64,000 nucleotides of DNA from Ephemerocybe angulata (taxonomy: Eukaryota > Basidiomycota > Agaricomycetes > Agaricales > Psathyrellaceae). The DNA lies in assembly GCA_013368325.1 (NCBI GenBank), contig JAACJK010000010.1, positions 372,001 to 436,000 on the forward strand, given 5' to 3'. The notes under the pieces were generated by a model. That model was not told where the DNA came from and searched no databases. It saw nothing but the letters and a program-made list of their open reading frames with translations. Made by a program: the position numbers and the translations under genes. Below are positions 22,737-35,628 of this stretch, piece by piece; positions within the stretch are counted from its first letter, which is position 1; each line of letters begins with the position of its first letter.

Positions 22737-25700
22737 TCATTCGTGTCGACGTTTGAACATCCATGAGGTGAGCCACGACTTAGTCGACGACTTTTTCGTA
22801 GCTTCCACCTGTTCATCTTGCAGCCGTTCATACAAGGCTTGCTTCTCCTCCGCCAGAATCTCGTGTAAAATCGCGGTTTGAGCCGACAGGTTCTGGCTCC
22901 GTGCCATCTTCGAAGGTGCCAAAGAGACCTTGGAGGTCGTCATAGCCGCAACAAGCTCTGCCTGTGCATGAGTATCTGGTCTCAACCCGAATTCTTGCTC
23001 GCCCGACGATAACTTCGAGCTGGACATGGCTGGAGGTCCTAGATGCAAGGCGGATACCGCGGATGTGGAGCGTGGTCGGAGGAATGGTGGAGATGCTCCA
23101 TCGGATACAGAACGCATGGTCGTTTGCAATTCGAGGGCACTAGGGCGACGACGCGCTGACAACAGCGTCAACGTCCCACCGTCTGACCTGTTCGAAATGG
23201 CGTGAGAGACCGTCGACCTTCGTGGCCGCGTGGTTTGCTCAATACCGCGTTCGTTCGCCTGCACGCGCTGCTTGATAGTAGGAGGAAGGTCGATGTCTTC
23301 TGTTCCGTCCACCTCAGGCAGAGAGGCGAAGGAAACGGGCAACGTCATTGGTGAAACGTCGGCTGCATAGATTTCTGGACTTGGGACAATTCCGATATCT
23401 TCAGGAGAAGACTGCTCCAACAGACCGAGCCAAGTTCCAACTTGCCCGGAAGCCAGATCGACGGTCAAAGCGACCTTCATGTCCACTGTATCGTCCAAGT
23501 CCAAAACGTTGACCGGGTCCCGGGGTAACCAAAGCGCGTTGGAGATTTCCCGAGTGTAGTACGGATTATCATACGGAAGATCGACCGATTGATGATCATC
23601 CCAGGGAAGCGGGGGTGGGTGTGGAACTACAGGCCCCGCCGAGCCCGTTTGCGCGCCAATGTTCGTCAACTTGCTTCGCTGCACTGGCGTTGCATTCGGA
23701 CGTTGCGGTGGGGGGCCGTCTTTAGGTTCTTCGACAATCAGGGAAGGCGCACCCCGAGGTTGGACAGTAGAAAAACGCGATGCGGGACCCTTGGAATCGC
23801 GGTCGAAGGGTATAGGCTTTCTCCGGTCTTTGTGGAAGTTGGGTCGTTGGCGGATCGTGCTGTAGGAGAAATTGATCCAGTGGGGCACTTTCCAAGTGAG
23901 AACAGCTCGACGACGCGTCGACGTTTGAATTAGACTTCTGCTTTCAAGGGATTTGGTGTTCTCCATATAATCTGGAACAATGTCGGGGCTGGAAGGTCGT
24001 TGTTCCGAAGCCGGGTTGCTGCAAAGCGCTTCAGCTTCCGCGATGTCGTCGAGTTCGAACTGCGCGCGGCACATTCGCGTCACCCTATGTCAAAGTGAGC
24101 TCAAGAGCGTCATGGTGGTGACACCCAACACTTACATCAATTTGAACACAGCGGTGAGGGCTATGAGGAATACGCATAGACCGACGTTTGCTGACTTTTT
24201 GAGAACGACCATGTAGGCAAGCATGACGACCAAGCTCAAAATCATGCCTGAAGATCGAAGTCAGTATCCTTAATGCAAATACTGTCAGTCATCTGCTTAC
24301 CGTCCAACGAGTAGCGAACCATCCGAATGAGCAAGGTCTTGCCATTTCCTTCGTAGTTCTTCGCGTAAACGTGAATGAGTTGATTCTTGATTACCCCTAC
24401 GCCATCGTCAGTCAAAGCCCATATAGGGGTGAGCGTCCGTCCGACATACCAGATTGAACGAAGAAATATAGAGTTCCGAAGGGAAGCACGAAAGGATTGA
24501 GAACCGCGAACACAAGGAGAACGTGGATAACGAGGAGATGATTGGGAAGCACATCTACGCACAGAAGCTTAGCGCGGGTCTTAGAATTGCGGCAGGAAAC
24601 GCTGCTTACAGTAATAGTTAAGGGTACGTGGTCGAACTCCAACAGTCCTCTTGCGCCTGAGTACTGTAAGTATCCGTACGAATAAGTATGATGAGAGTGA
24701 ACTCACGGTGTCACTTGTCTTGACGTGGTAGGATACATGATCAGAGGAAGCTATGGGCAGGTCAGCTGGTGACGAGGGGTGACATGGGCGTGTGTGTACG
24801 TACACCCACTAATACAGATGTCAGATAGGAACGGAAAGCATGGGGCATTTGAAAACTCACAAAGCAATATCTCAAATCCACCGTGCATAGCAGTTGTAAA
24901 GATAACTAGAAACCCTCAGTCAGTGTTGGTGCTGCAATCAGGAAAACGTGACACTTACGCCATCCTACATAGAATGGCCCTGCACTCGGAAAGCTGGCCG
25001 AAACAATCTCGATGAGCTTCATCCCGGCAACGTTCTTGAAAGACTGAAGAATGGACTGCATGGCAGCAGTCCCGACACAGAAAAACACCAAAACGTTAAC
25101 GATAAGGAACTTGTAGTATCGAGTCATGATGAGGTCGTGAAGGGCAGACAGTGTGGTGATAGTGTGCGCCTTTTTGGCGATAAGCAGCAAGATGAGCGGG
25201 ATGAGAAGGGCGAGCAGTGCAACGAGAAGAGTGGGGAGGAACGATTGTATCACTTCGGATTGCCATGGATGGTGGTCGAGGTAATGTTTCTTTAAAGAGA
25301 ATGAGTATGACATGATGAAGATGGTAGAAACACTCACCAAGCTGGGCCAGAAGAGCGAGATGTTTTGAATGGAGACCAAACCGACGAGTAGGGAAACAGG
25401 GAAGAGCCAGAAGATAGTGAAACCCCAAACACCGACATTAACGATCCAATCTTTGACAAATTCCCCATTGAACGACGACTTCATGACTCTAATCCAATCC
25501 AAGTCTTGGTACTCCGGGGCCATTGTCACCAAGCAAGTCAAGGGGTTCTTCGGATGTACCGCCAAGTATTTGCATGCCCTTCGTGCATCCGCAGGGTCTG
25601 CAAAAGTCACGAATGCAGTCGACACTGCATCGAAGTCGCTCGCCGCTTTCGCCCTATTCTCCGTAATCAGAGAAGTAAGCAAGTTGTACTTGGCCGTGTA

Positions 25701-27532
25701 ATAGTCGATTGCAGGCACAGTCCGTCCACGGAAAAGGTGGCTGAGGTTAACCAAGGGCTGATACGCATCAAGGGCACTCCTCGGGACACTGAAGAGGGCA
25801 TCCCAGACGGTTCCGCGGGCGAGACGTGCTTTAGCCTTCCGAGCTTCAGAGAGAGGGGGGAACGATGAGTCGATAGTGCTGGCTTCGGACGACGAGCCGC
25901 TGGAGTCCGAGCTTTCGCGCACATGGCGCAGCCGCTTGGTGATGGCAAAGTCTCGTTTTCGAGGCTTCTTGTCCATCCCGAACTCCCGGATGTAGGGCCC
26001 GAGGACCTCGATGAGCCTCTCCATGCGCTCTTCCTCCTCCATGGGCTCCTCGAATTTGCGCTCCTTCCCTTGTTCGATATCGGCAGCAGCCGAGCGTCGC
26101 TTCTTGGCGATTTCGATGGCCCTTGTCGACTTGTGGTGAACAGCTGGTTTTCGTGATTTCTTCCGGTCCATTGCTTCTTTGACATCGAGAAGCGCTCGGT
26201 TAGCAAGCTTGATGTGCGCCGTTTCCAGGAGACGGAGAATCTCTTCGCGCCGTTCTAGCAGGGAGGCAAGTTCTGTCATCTTGCGGGCGATCACGACACG
26301 CTCGACGAGGGGGGTATCAGGTTTGGGGCCTTTCTCCTCCTCTGAGGGGCGACTATCCTCCTTTGCAGAAATGGGCAGGACATTTTGGACCTTAGCAGGA
26401 AGCTTCTTGGCTCGATTGAAGAAATATGCCGCCGTCTTGTTGAGCATGCCAGGTTGTGTGGACGATGTGATACCCATGCTGGGTTTCTCGATCTTGCGCG
26501 AAAGCCAATACTCAAAGTATTCCTTGAGCTCCCTTTCGTCTCGAAGAGTGTGGGGAACATTAGAGACCATGACCGTCCGAAGTCGAAGGCCGAAGTTGGG
26601 GTGGTTGGAGTCAAGAGCAGGGACAGCTTGGAAAGCATATTGCGGATGTGGGTGCGGGTAGAGGATATTGTTGACGCTGTCAGGATTTTCGACGGCCTCA
26701 CGTTTCCGTGTCGCAGCCAGAATAATGGATCGGGCGCGCAGTCGGAAGGCTCCGTTGCATATCCAAATCAACGTGGTCATCCAGCTGAGCACGATCCAGA
26801 AAAGCAGGCATATGTGTATCCATAGCAGTGACTGTCCCTTCTCGGTTTCGACCAGTGAGGAAATAGAAGCACGGGTCATTGACTTGGAAGGGACTTGATC
26901 ATCGGAGAATTGGACGTGGATGGGAAAAAGAATGGGGAACGTCGTCAGGGTGTGTAGCAGGCTGAACCAGACTAAAGGAGCATGAGCCGGCAATCTTTCA
27001 TCGGAGACACAGGTACTCACAGCATCCACGTAGAAAGCGCACGTATAGCGTAGCATCGACCCCTCTTAGAGAGTGCATTTCGTCTTCGTTGTAGTTTATA
27101 ACTTCTTTGACCCAAGAGAGTGGCCATCCTGCAGGAGACGCCGGAGAAGGTACTCTGAAGGGTGTCAGCATTGTCTTTTCGCCTTTCAAGTAGAATGTGC
27201 GTACCGTGCCCATGACCGTCCCTGGTACAGGCTTACGGTTCGTTGTCAACATAGATACTCCCATAGGAAAGAACGAAGCTCACTAGCCAAATTCCCAAGA
27301 CTCGCGGCTACCAAGTCCTTCACCGGTCGGCTTGGCCTTTCCTTTCCTTCGCCTCCTCTTCATAAGCTCCTGTCCCGTAATACATAGTACTGCTATTACA
27401 ATGCCAATAACAGTCTGATTGACAAGACCACTTTTAGGATAGGACGCCAATGAGCACTTTGAAATGACGCAACGAAGGACCAGAAGTGTACCTATAGTTC
27501 TTGGAGTACGGTCTGTTGTAAATATCACTCAT
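22737..27532 (-). CDS. CSC1: CSC1/OSCA-family calcium-permeable cation channel
   Basis: A 14-exon model fits in every phase: 27532-27492, 27430-27284, 27257-27237, 27154-27021, 26971-25338, 25289-24959, 24905-24861, 24808-24804, 24750-24707, 24656-24610, 24554-24450, 24396-24301, 24247-24136 and 24084-22737, giving 1,369 residues. The first membrane helix follows SGLVNQTVIG; the late-exocytosis/N-terminal part, a cytosolic RRM-like loop (VSNVPHTLRDERELKEYFE) and the channel core (SEVIQSFLPTLLVALLAL, LINFTT-like segments, KNQLIHVYAKNYEGNGKTL) match the DUF221/RSN1_7TM family. Known members are osmosensitive, mechanically gated channels of the plasma membrane. The last exon encodes a long Ser/Pro-rich cytosolic tail. 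A 5-nt exon (24808-24804) is required to keep frame between LLG and LPLIMYP. Confidence 0.92.
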
Positions 27533-27831
27533 AGGTGAGCACAGACAGCGACGCAGCGGCAGAGGGCTATTTGAAGGAAGCGAGCATGGACGTTGGAAGA
27601 GGAGAAGCGCGTGAGTGTCTGGTCCCACAATATCCTGGTTCTGGACGTCGAGAGAAGCATTCCACGTGATGCCGATAGCCTCCTCCCAAAATGAAACGCC
27701 CTGAAGGGGCAGGTACTTCCCTTGTACTCAGCAATATGTACGGCACTCGCAGTGCGCATGGCTTCGGAAATGTTTGAAAGTATCCAAGTTTATCAAAGGT
27801 ACGGGGAATGTGATTGCAATGAACTCTATCT

Positions 27832-28466
27832 CTACTTGGTCCTCGCAATGCGGAGTTTGTGGGGCTTGTACACATAGTTTTCCGCGTAGTTCTTGGGTGG
27901 GATGCGCTTCACGACCTCGGGTTGCCTGGGAGGAAGGTAAGGTCAAGGTGGCGCCATGCGGAAAGGTATGTTTCACGCACACATAGTAATCCCATCCTTG
28001 TTTCTCGGCAAAGTGCGCGGCATCCTCCTTGCTCCTGAACGACAGACGGGTGCCTTGCATGTAATCAGCGGAGCTGGCCCAGCCCATGAGAGGGTTTTCC
28101 CATCGTGATCCACCAGGGAGGATGTCCCAATCAAGTCTCCACCGTTCGGTCTTGCCAGGACCGCTCTGCATGGTGTTCCGAGTAGGTTGGTAGATGCGGA
28201 CAACGCGCTTCCGCAACTCGGCTATGAAGTCGCATGAGACCACTTCACCTCTAGTAGAAGTAAAGACACGCACGGGGAGCACCGCTAATGGTGTCCGCAG
28301 CCAAGATTTCGCCACCTTTGTGGACGACGGCGGAGGTGGTTTCGTCGGCATTGGTGCGGGCGGGGGTGGACGAGTCTGAAGATGCAAAGCGCTGAGCTGC
28401 AGGCACCTGTGACGAGATACGTCTCGACACCGAGGCGACCTGCCTCAGAGGACGAAGGAGCGACAT
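27832..28466 (-). CDS. NDUFS4: NADH dehydrogenase (complex I) NDUFS4-type subunit
   Basis: Exons 28466-28274, 28221-27981 and 27925-27832 give 175 residues. The N terminus (MSLLRPLRQVASVSRR) is an amphipathic, basic mitochondrial targeting sequence. The core has RIYQPTRNTMQSG, WRLDWDILPGGSRWENPLMGW, SSADYMQGT and FAEKQGWDYYV, the hallmarks of the 18/21-kDa 'AQDQ' accessory subunit near the N module of complex I in the inner membrane. It needs two canonical introns. An ATG is chosen at 28466 because it starts the presequence; an upstream in-frame non-ATG stretch exists. Divergent from the Rictor gene with a 530-nt shared upstream region. Confidence 0.95.
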
Positions 28467-28996
28467 GCTGGGCTGGAGGGCGTTGTGGACGATGAGCACA
28501 CTTTCCAAGTTCGGAAACCGCCGCCGTTCAGAATTTGGTTGTGTGTATAAGACAGGTCAATGGCCTCCGAAAAGCCCAGCCCAATGCCAGGCAGAAGCGT
28601 CCCGTTGAAAACGAATAAGTGACTTCTAAAGAGTTTATATAGCTGCTCTGTGGCAGATATGTCCTAGCACAAGGGTAACTGGCGGTAAGTACACAGAAAG
28701 TACGACCCCGGCACAAAAGCCCGGCAAGTCCGGAATCAAGCCGGACTTGGATTGCCTTTTCAGAAACTCGACCGACATCATAATCACTACTGCCGCGACC
28801 CCATACCGGCGATGCACCTCCAACCATCACGCTACGACGACCAGGACTAATCGACCCATATTTCTTGAACTTGGATGCTTGGTTGGCCGCGACGCACAAT
28901 TGGAATCCAGCGAATCTAGATACATCTGGTCATCCGGACGCGTCAGGGCCATCGTCGCCAGATACAACTGCTGTTTAGCGCCTCGACCTGCTCGAT
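28467..28996. promoter_or_regulatory. Shared upstream region of NDUFS4 and Rictor genes
   Basis: A 530-nt gap between two divergent start codons, so it must hold both promoters. No clear TATA box; overlapping short frames (28528-28899 minus) are judged chance. Confidence 0.45.
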
Positions 28997-31900
28997 ATGC
29001 CAGCAGCACTCAGCGCTTCTAACCTGACGGCGTCGAGCAACGCAACGCTCGTCAACAATGACGGATTCACGCAGTTGGATACTGGTATCTCTCTGGCAGA
29101 GCTTGAGGGACGGGAGCCTTCAGAGCAGGTGCGTGTTTTTGTTATCCTCGGGCTCCGTATCTCTAAACACAGGACACAGTTGGCTCTTCTGAACGAGCAT
29201 CTAACCCGTCAAAATCGAATCAAGGATGGCGCTGAGAACTTGCTGATTATGCCATTGGCCGTATGTCGGGCCTGTCATCCTACGCCTGATCCTCGCTAAG
29301 TCCCAGCAGACCTCCGTTCGTCAGCAAGTGGAATCTGAACTCGACATGGCGAACAACAAGATCGAGGCCTTGCAGAAGAGAATCGACCTACGTGAGTGAG
29401 TGCCAGACATATCACGGGCTAATGCTGAGCCAAGTATAGAGTCGACTCGCTCGAAGCAGCAGGCAATGGTAGACGCTCAGCGCAAATTATTGGAAGCGCA
29501 GAAGCCAACGAGTGAGGGTGTCGATAAAAGTACGTTGCTGGACCTGTGAGGCCCCAAGAGTCCATGATTAACAAATGAAAGGCGGTGACGATTTCCGGAC
29601 GGCACTCCAGAACGCGACGAATTACCTCAGAGAACTCGATGTTATGGCGCACCCTCACCCTGACTCGTCCCTCAACGACGCATCCACATCCAACGGCGAC
29701 ACTCAGACAAGCTCTGCTACAGACTCTGACCGAAGGAGGGTGGAACTTTTGGCAAAGTTAATCAACATCATGCTGCGGCACCTCCGAGTGCGATATGAGC
29801 TGAGGCTTAGTGATCTCCTTCGAGCGTAAGTCTTCGATTGAATTACTGGCGTGCTGTCTATCTCATATCTAGCTACCCACAGAGTTGTCCCATGCCTTTC
29901 CGACCGATCCTCAAAGCAATGTCGGGCCAGTGCCTACAGACTGATCAGGCAGGTTCTCGTCGACCCCGAAACCGTTGAACAACTAGATCGCACATTGGAT
30001 TGGTACCTTATCAAGTTAGTACCCCCAACCTACCCAGAATAACCCTCACGTAATGTCCACGTTAGATCACTGCAGCGCGACAACAAGCACGCAATGGAGA
30101 AAGAGCAAGCCGTCAAACTCATCAGGACTATTATCGAAGTGGGGACAAGCAAGAAAAGTGGTTCGATCGCTAGCGGCGCCGACTCTGCGACAGTACACCT
30201 ATCCGAGGCAGTCATGCGGGCAGTGATCGCGGTAGCAGAGCATCCAGAAGACCCTTTTCGCCCAATATGCATCCAGACACTCACTGAAATATGTAAGAAT
30301 CCAGAACTTGGGCAACCAGCATTCACTTACCTCCTTCTGCAGTATTGATGGATATCGACCTTTTGGCGCGTTCAGGAGGGATCAGAGTACTCCTACACGT
30401 TCTTGGTGAAGGGCCACACGAACTCGCGCCTATCATCGCATCTGCATTCTTACACATTGTCGATTCGCCTCGGACGCGGGCGTACCTTTCTGTAGGCACG
30501 GATATCGAGGTACGTAGTGGCCCTTGGTGGTAGACACATATGTGCTCACGGAGTGCAGATGGCACTGTCCGCGATCACCGACGCGTACGGAAAGCCGGTG
30601 GACCAAAGAGACAAGATAAAGGCTTGCTCAAAGGTCGTCCAGTTAATCCTGCGGACGTGGAGTGGTGAGTACTTACTCGTAAACTCAAGTTAACAGACTC
30701 TCAACTCTGGCAGGATTGATGTATTTCTGCTTGGAGGATATGAGAGCGATACGATCACTCGTCAATACACTTCGAATACCATCGCTCGAAACGAGGGTGA
30801 GTCTCTGAATCTGAGGATCCAAGCCGTATTCTTATACACTACGTAGGAGCTCATACTCGACATGTTCTTTGACCTCCTCAATATCAAAGCGCCGGAATGG
30901 TATCAAACGTTCATTGACGGGCGTCGGCTTACAAGTGAGTGACTGGATCTGTCCATGCCCAACCGTTCAACTAAACTCTATCTGCAGTGTATCGACGCAG
31001 AAGCACGCATCCTGACCAACAGAAAGAGCCAGAAGCCCCGGAGCGCCCGCATCAAACCTTGAAGTTGACGGACCAGTACCTCGCTTTGCTGCTCGTTATC
31101 CTGACCAATGCCGGTCTGTGCGATGCACTGACTTCCATGATGGAGGAAACGACGATGGGGACAACTTTGTCTCGGAAAGCGACCTTACTGATGGCCGAAA
31201 TACTGGCTATGAGCAATCGCGTGCTCCCACTTACGACTGCCGGCCGAATACAGGCTATCCCGCCGGTGTTCGACATGGCCACAGACTACGAGAACAAGGA
31301 ACATCGTATCGTCGGGACGTCAGCAGTGTCGGCGATCGACTCCTTCAATCGAAACAAAGCACGCCTCGAAACACATACTTTGCGTAGTCAGCCGAGCTTC
31401 AGGCCAAGAGCCAACTCGGTGGAGGACGCTGTACGGCGTGGACAACGACAGGTCGAACAAGTCAAGCTGAAGATTAGCATGCAGATGGACGACAAGACTT
31501 TCCAAGCAGCGATAGTTGAGACGCAGGTCATGTCCACCAAGGATCCTACGAAATGGGATTATGAGGCACTGCAGGCGTTTATCGAGGGCCCGTTGCTAGT
31601 GCCAAAGCGGATGGAAGAGGCTATCAAGGCGTCGAGGTTCATTAGGAGGCTGATGTCGTTTTACTTACCCTTCAGTCATCAGTTTTCTGATATGAAGCGT
31701 ACAAAGGTATGCACACCAAAAACTAGTAGAATGCCGTACTGAAGATACAATTTTCAGGCTAGCAGCCGCTGGGTGAAGCTTGGATGCACGCTGATGAGCA
31801 CGTTGATGGCGACTCCTGAGGGCGTCAAATACCTTCTGGTGGAGGATCAGTTTCTGTCGCAGATTAGGAGGAGCTTTGCACAACTTGATCCAGTCAGTGT

Positions 31901-33917
31901 CTCCGCTTCTTCTGAAAGACGCCTCGGCTAACCTTCTACCACAGTTTGGCGGTGTTGCAGAGTCTGAGCCAATCTTTTCGAAAAAACGGGTTGCCGATAC
32001 GTTGACTTATGGCTACCTCGAAATGCTTGGAACGCTGAGCAAGTACAAAGACGGTGTCGAGTGAGTGACTTTCAGCAAATCTTCGTAGCCTCGACTAATG
32101 GATCAATAGATTATTGGAGAAGTTCCATATTTTCACCTCTTTCTACCGGCTGAGTGAACTGCGGAGCCGCGAAGATCTCATGAAAGGGATAGTCGAGAAT
32201 TTGGACTACAGCGTGTGCGTCGACTCTCTCTTTACTCGGATTGACACTTACGGAATCTATAGTGACGGACACGCCCGGATAGTGTTTTCGAAAGCACTGA
32301 CTTCAACATACAAGCATATTCGGTTGTATGCAACGAAACACCTTGGAACACTCATTCGAAATCTTTCAACGGCGAACGCATGGACACTGAGGCTTCTCCT
32401 GACGCAACTCTACGATCCGGCACCAGAAGTGTGCGAGCTCGCAGTTCACTTTTTGGAAGAAGCATGCGAGTCGAAGGAGGTTCTCCAGTTGGTGGTGGAG
32501 ATGCAACCGACGGTGGACCACCTCGGTGAGATAGGACATCCGCTCTTGCTAAAGTTCATGTCAACGCCAATGGGATTCCGGTACTTGTATGATGCTGGGT
32601 ACATTGATCGAGAGATGGATATCTGGTTCAATGTGAGTGACTTATATTGTTGTAATTCTTGCGTCTAACAAACCAACAGGAACGCAACATCTACTACGTG
32701 GTGCAAGTGGAAGTGTTCTTGGCGAAGGTCTTCAGTGCGGGGAACCACGGAGACTATGATGACGACCTCCTCGCGTTCGATGGCTCGGTACCACCACATT
32801 TCTATGGAGAGATGTCCAAGACGGAGCTTGGTTGCCAGATCCTGCACGAGAAGGGACACTTCTCGGAGTTTGCCCAGTTTATTCGGCAGCATAGTCATGA
32901 CAGCGAAGATCCTGACCTTACAATGAAATTGAAGAGTATTCTGTGGGCAGTGGTAAGCTCAGCTGGTTGTACCCGACAGTGAAGAACCTGCCTGACCACT
33001 TCAATAGGGAAACGTTGGCGCGACTGAAGGGGGCTTGCACTTCTTGGAGGAAGAGGAGGTTATCCCAGCTGTTTTGGACATTTTGGATAAATCACCCATA
33101 CCGTCCGTCAAAGGGTACGCTATCGCTAACCTTTTTCAGCCCGGTCAAACAGCTAACGCGTATTCACAGAACGTGCTTCTTTATTCTCGGGCTGATATCT
33201 TCAACCTCGCAAGGAGCGGAAATTCTGGACGATTATCACTGGGAATCAACACTGACGCCTCTCGGATTCCCAACTGGCATCTGCATTCCTGTTGACATCG
33301 AGAAGTTCCTCTCAATACCTCACTGGACAGCAAAGGAACCAGCTTCTGCCGAACCACGACTATTGCCCGCAACAGCTGAACATGAGATTGAAATCATGAC
33401 AGCGATTCAGAACCTCTCTAATACAGTTATTGCCAATGCAGCTTCGCGTTCACTAACACGGTATGCTTTACAAGGGAATGTAGAAAGCAGGCGTACTCAT
33501 CTTCTGGTGAACAGGCTAAAGGCGCGACCTGAATGCAAAAGCGCATTCCACTCTCCGGAAGTATTCTATCGGGCGTTGCACGTCATCTCGAGTCATCGGT
33601 ATCGGCTCCCTGTTCGGCGGTATATAGTCGACCTTTTCAGCAGCATGGAGTTGGATGAAGAGTTGGTTGCGGCGTTCAACGAAGCGGCCAAGAAACTCCC
33701 CAAGGCCTCCCCCACATCACAGTTGCCCAAGGCGGATAGGCTTCGCCTGAGCATACTTCCGGGAATCGGAAGGTCAAGGCATTCAGAAAGCGACGAATCT
33801 GACGAGGAGGGTGGGATGGACACGCCTCCCGCTCGAAAAGTAGTAACCGACGGAGATAACCCAATTCTGAGCCTTCTACCTCAGCGGAAGTTGGTCGGTT
33901 TTGAGGCGTTGGGTTGA
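28997..33917 (+). CDS. AVO3: TORC2 subunit, Rictor/Avo3/Ste20 family
   Basis: About 20 exons, roughly 1,270 residues, from ATG 28997 to TGA 33915-33917. An HR1-like coiled coil lies near the N terminus (ALLNEHLTRQNRIKDGAENLL, QQVESELDMANNKIEALQ). Then come armadillo-like blocks typical of Rictor: LSDLLRAVVPCLSD, RDNKHAMEKEQAVKLIRTII, LMDIDLLARSGGIRVLLHVL, LMATPEGVKYLLVEDQFL, STPMGFRYLYDAGYIDREMD, LKSILWAVGNVGATEGGLHF and CFFILGLISSTSQGAEIL. Rictor scaffolds TOR complex 2, which phosphorylates AGC kinases to control the actin skeleton, sphingolipids and membrane stress. Introns are canonical and short; the one at 33461-33514 is 54 nt with no stop and could be retained without breaking the frame. 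The family is sure; individual exon edges less so. Confidence 0.92.
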
Positions 33918-34194
33918 GCGAGTATTTTCCATGTAATTTTTAGCACTCTGGTAGACTCGGTCGGCATTGCATCTGTAGGGCTTCTCTGGACAATTATAGG
34001 GTTTTTTCGAACATGGTGAAGGCAAAGAGAAGGCTGTGGCAGTGCAGCGGCATATCCATCGGAGGTCAAAGCACTGATGCCGGCAAGCGGAAGAAGCCGA
34101 AAACTGGGAAATTAAGGTTCAGCCACCCGCCCCTCGTAACAATCCTGAACAATTCTGTGCAAGGGAAAGGGCTCGACAACCTCAAGACTTCAAG

Positions 34195-35048
34195 ATGGGT
34201 ACGTGCTCGCTGTCCGTCGCGACGCTGAAGGTGTTAATTATGATGTCCAGTTCGCTACGCTGCCGCCGCCCTCGCCTCCAACCCTGAAAAGAGTGAGATC
34301 ACCTCGAACCTATGTCCCCAGGGCCTCAGAGCTAATGCCAATGTCCAGCTGCCCTCGCCCGTGGGGAGTACCTCCGCACCCACTTCAAGAACATGCGCGA
34401 GGTTGCCGCTGCCCTTTCTGGTGCGTTGTGACAAGCCAGAACTATGCGATCGCAATAAACCAATCCAATTCCGATATAGGCATGAAGCTCCAGAAGGCGT
34501 ACGCATACCTCGCCGATGTTGGCGACCACAACAGGGTCATCCCCTTCCGACGATTCGCTGGCGGTGTTGGACGCACAGGGCAGGCTAAGGAGTTCAAGGC
34601 TACCCAGGGTGCGTGCGCTTAATCCTGTTGTCTTGGTCTTGTGTTTACATGTCTACCTCCCCATAGGTCGCTGGCCCGAGAAGTCCATCAAGTTCATCAC
34701 CCGTCTGTTGAAGAACGCTGAGTCGAACGCCGACGCCAAGAACCTCGATGTTGAGGAGCTCACCATCAGGAACATCGGTGTCCAGCAGGCTCCCGTACGT
34801 GGTCGCGTTATAGACGCGCATGCAATAATTGGTTGACACAATCACCCACTCCTTTCCAGAAAACCCGTCGCCGCACGTACCGTGCTCACGGTCGTATCAA
34901 CCCTTACCAGGGCCACCCTTGCCACGTCGAGATCATCCTCTCCGCCCCCGCCGATGAGGTCGAGAAGTCCACCGCCCCCTCCTCCGCCCTCGCCGGTCTC
35001 AACCGCAGACAGGTTGCCCGCAAGCGCATTGAGGCTGCCCGTGCTTAA
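34195..35048 (+). CDS. RPL17: 60S ribosomal protein L17 (uL22)
   Basis: Six exons: 34195-34198 (ATG G only), 34251-34292, 34349-34420, 34480-34608, 34667-34794 and 34860-35048, giving 187 residues. Conserved blocks include [75 protein letters not shown] and [13 protein letters not shown]. uL22 lines the polypeptide exit tunnel of the large subunit. A tiny first coding exon and intron-rich layout are common for fungal ribosomal protein genes. Confidence 0.97.
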
Positions 35049-35628
35049 GCACCACGCATGTAGTATACTATGCCTTGATCTCTTGTCCTATGTCGTATGC
35101 CACGCCAAAACACAACCGCATTCCACCCTGGCAAGACTCCTGGGATGTCTTGAGCGATAACAGCAAGGGAAAGGTTTTATTGGAGCTACATATGAAGTTC
35201 TACGCTATATCGTGCATATTAAAGGCATAACGTGGGCTCTAAATCCTAGGTGAGATAATGTTAAGTATAATGATACTGTCGATGTCCGTGAGTGTATGGC
35301 GATCCTGACGATGAATGGCGCATGGAGATAGAGAAATCGTCGAGAGAGCGGGGAATTTTCAACGAAGGGGTCGAAAGGGGCACGAATCGGCCATGTAGAA
35401 TTAACAGCAAGGGGATGGTGTGAGGATGGCGCGCGAGGACGATCAGGGAAAGGAGAAAGGAGCGATAAGTATGGGAATGAAAGGAGTGTGCTCGTGGAAC
35501 GAGAAGGGAGGGATAAAGGAGAAGAAAGAATGCAAAAATCGAGTGCATAGAGGGAACGGGCGAATCATATGACCATACATAAGGTTTCAAGCCTCAATAT
35601 TGATGGGGTAACCGGCTGATCAGGGCGC
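35049..35628. other. Convergent 3' region of RPL17 and RasGEF genes
   Basis: 580 nt between two converging genes; likely both 3' UTRs. An A/G-rich stretch runs from about 35300 to 35560. No gene seen. Confidence 0.4.

Noticed and set aside
22737..24083. 448-codon frame as a separate gene
   Set aside because: It begins with VTRMCRAQFELDDIAEAEAL, the conserved end of the CSC1 core, and joins the upstream exons in phase, so it is the C-terminal tail of CSC1.
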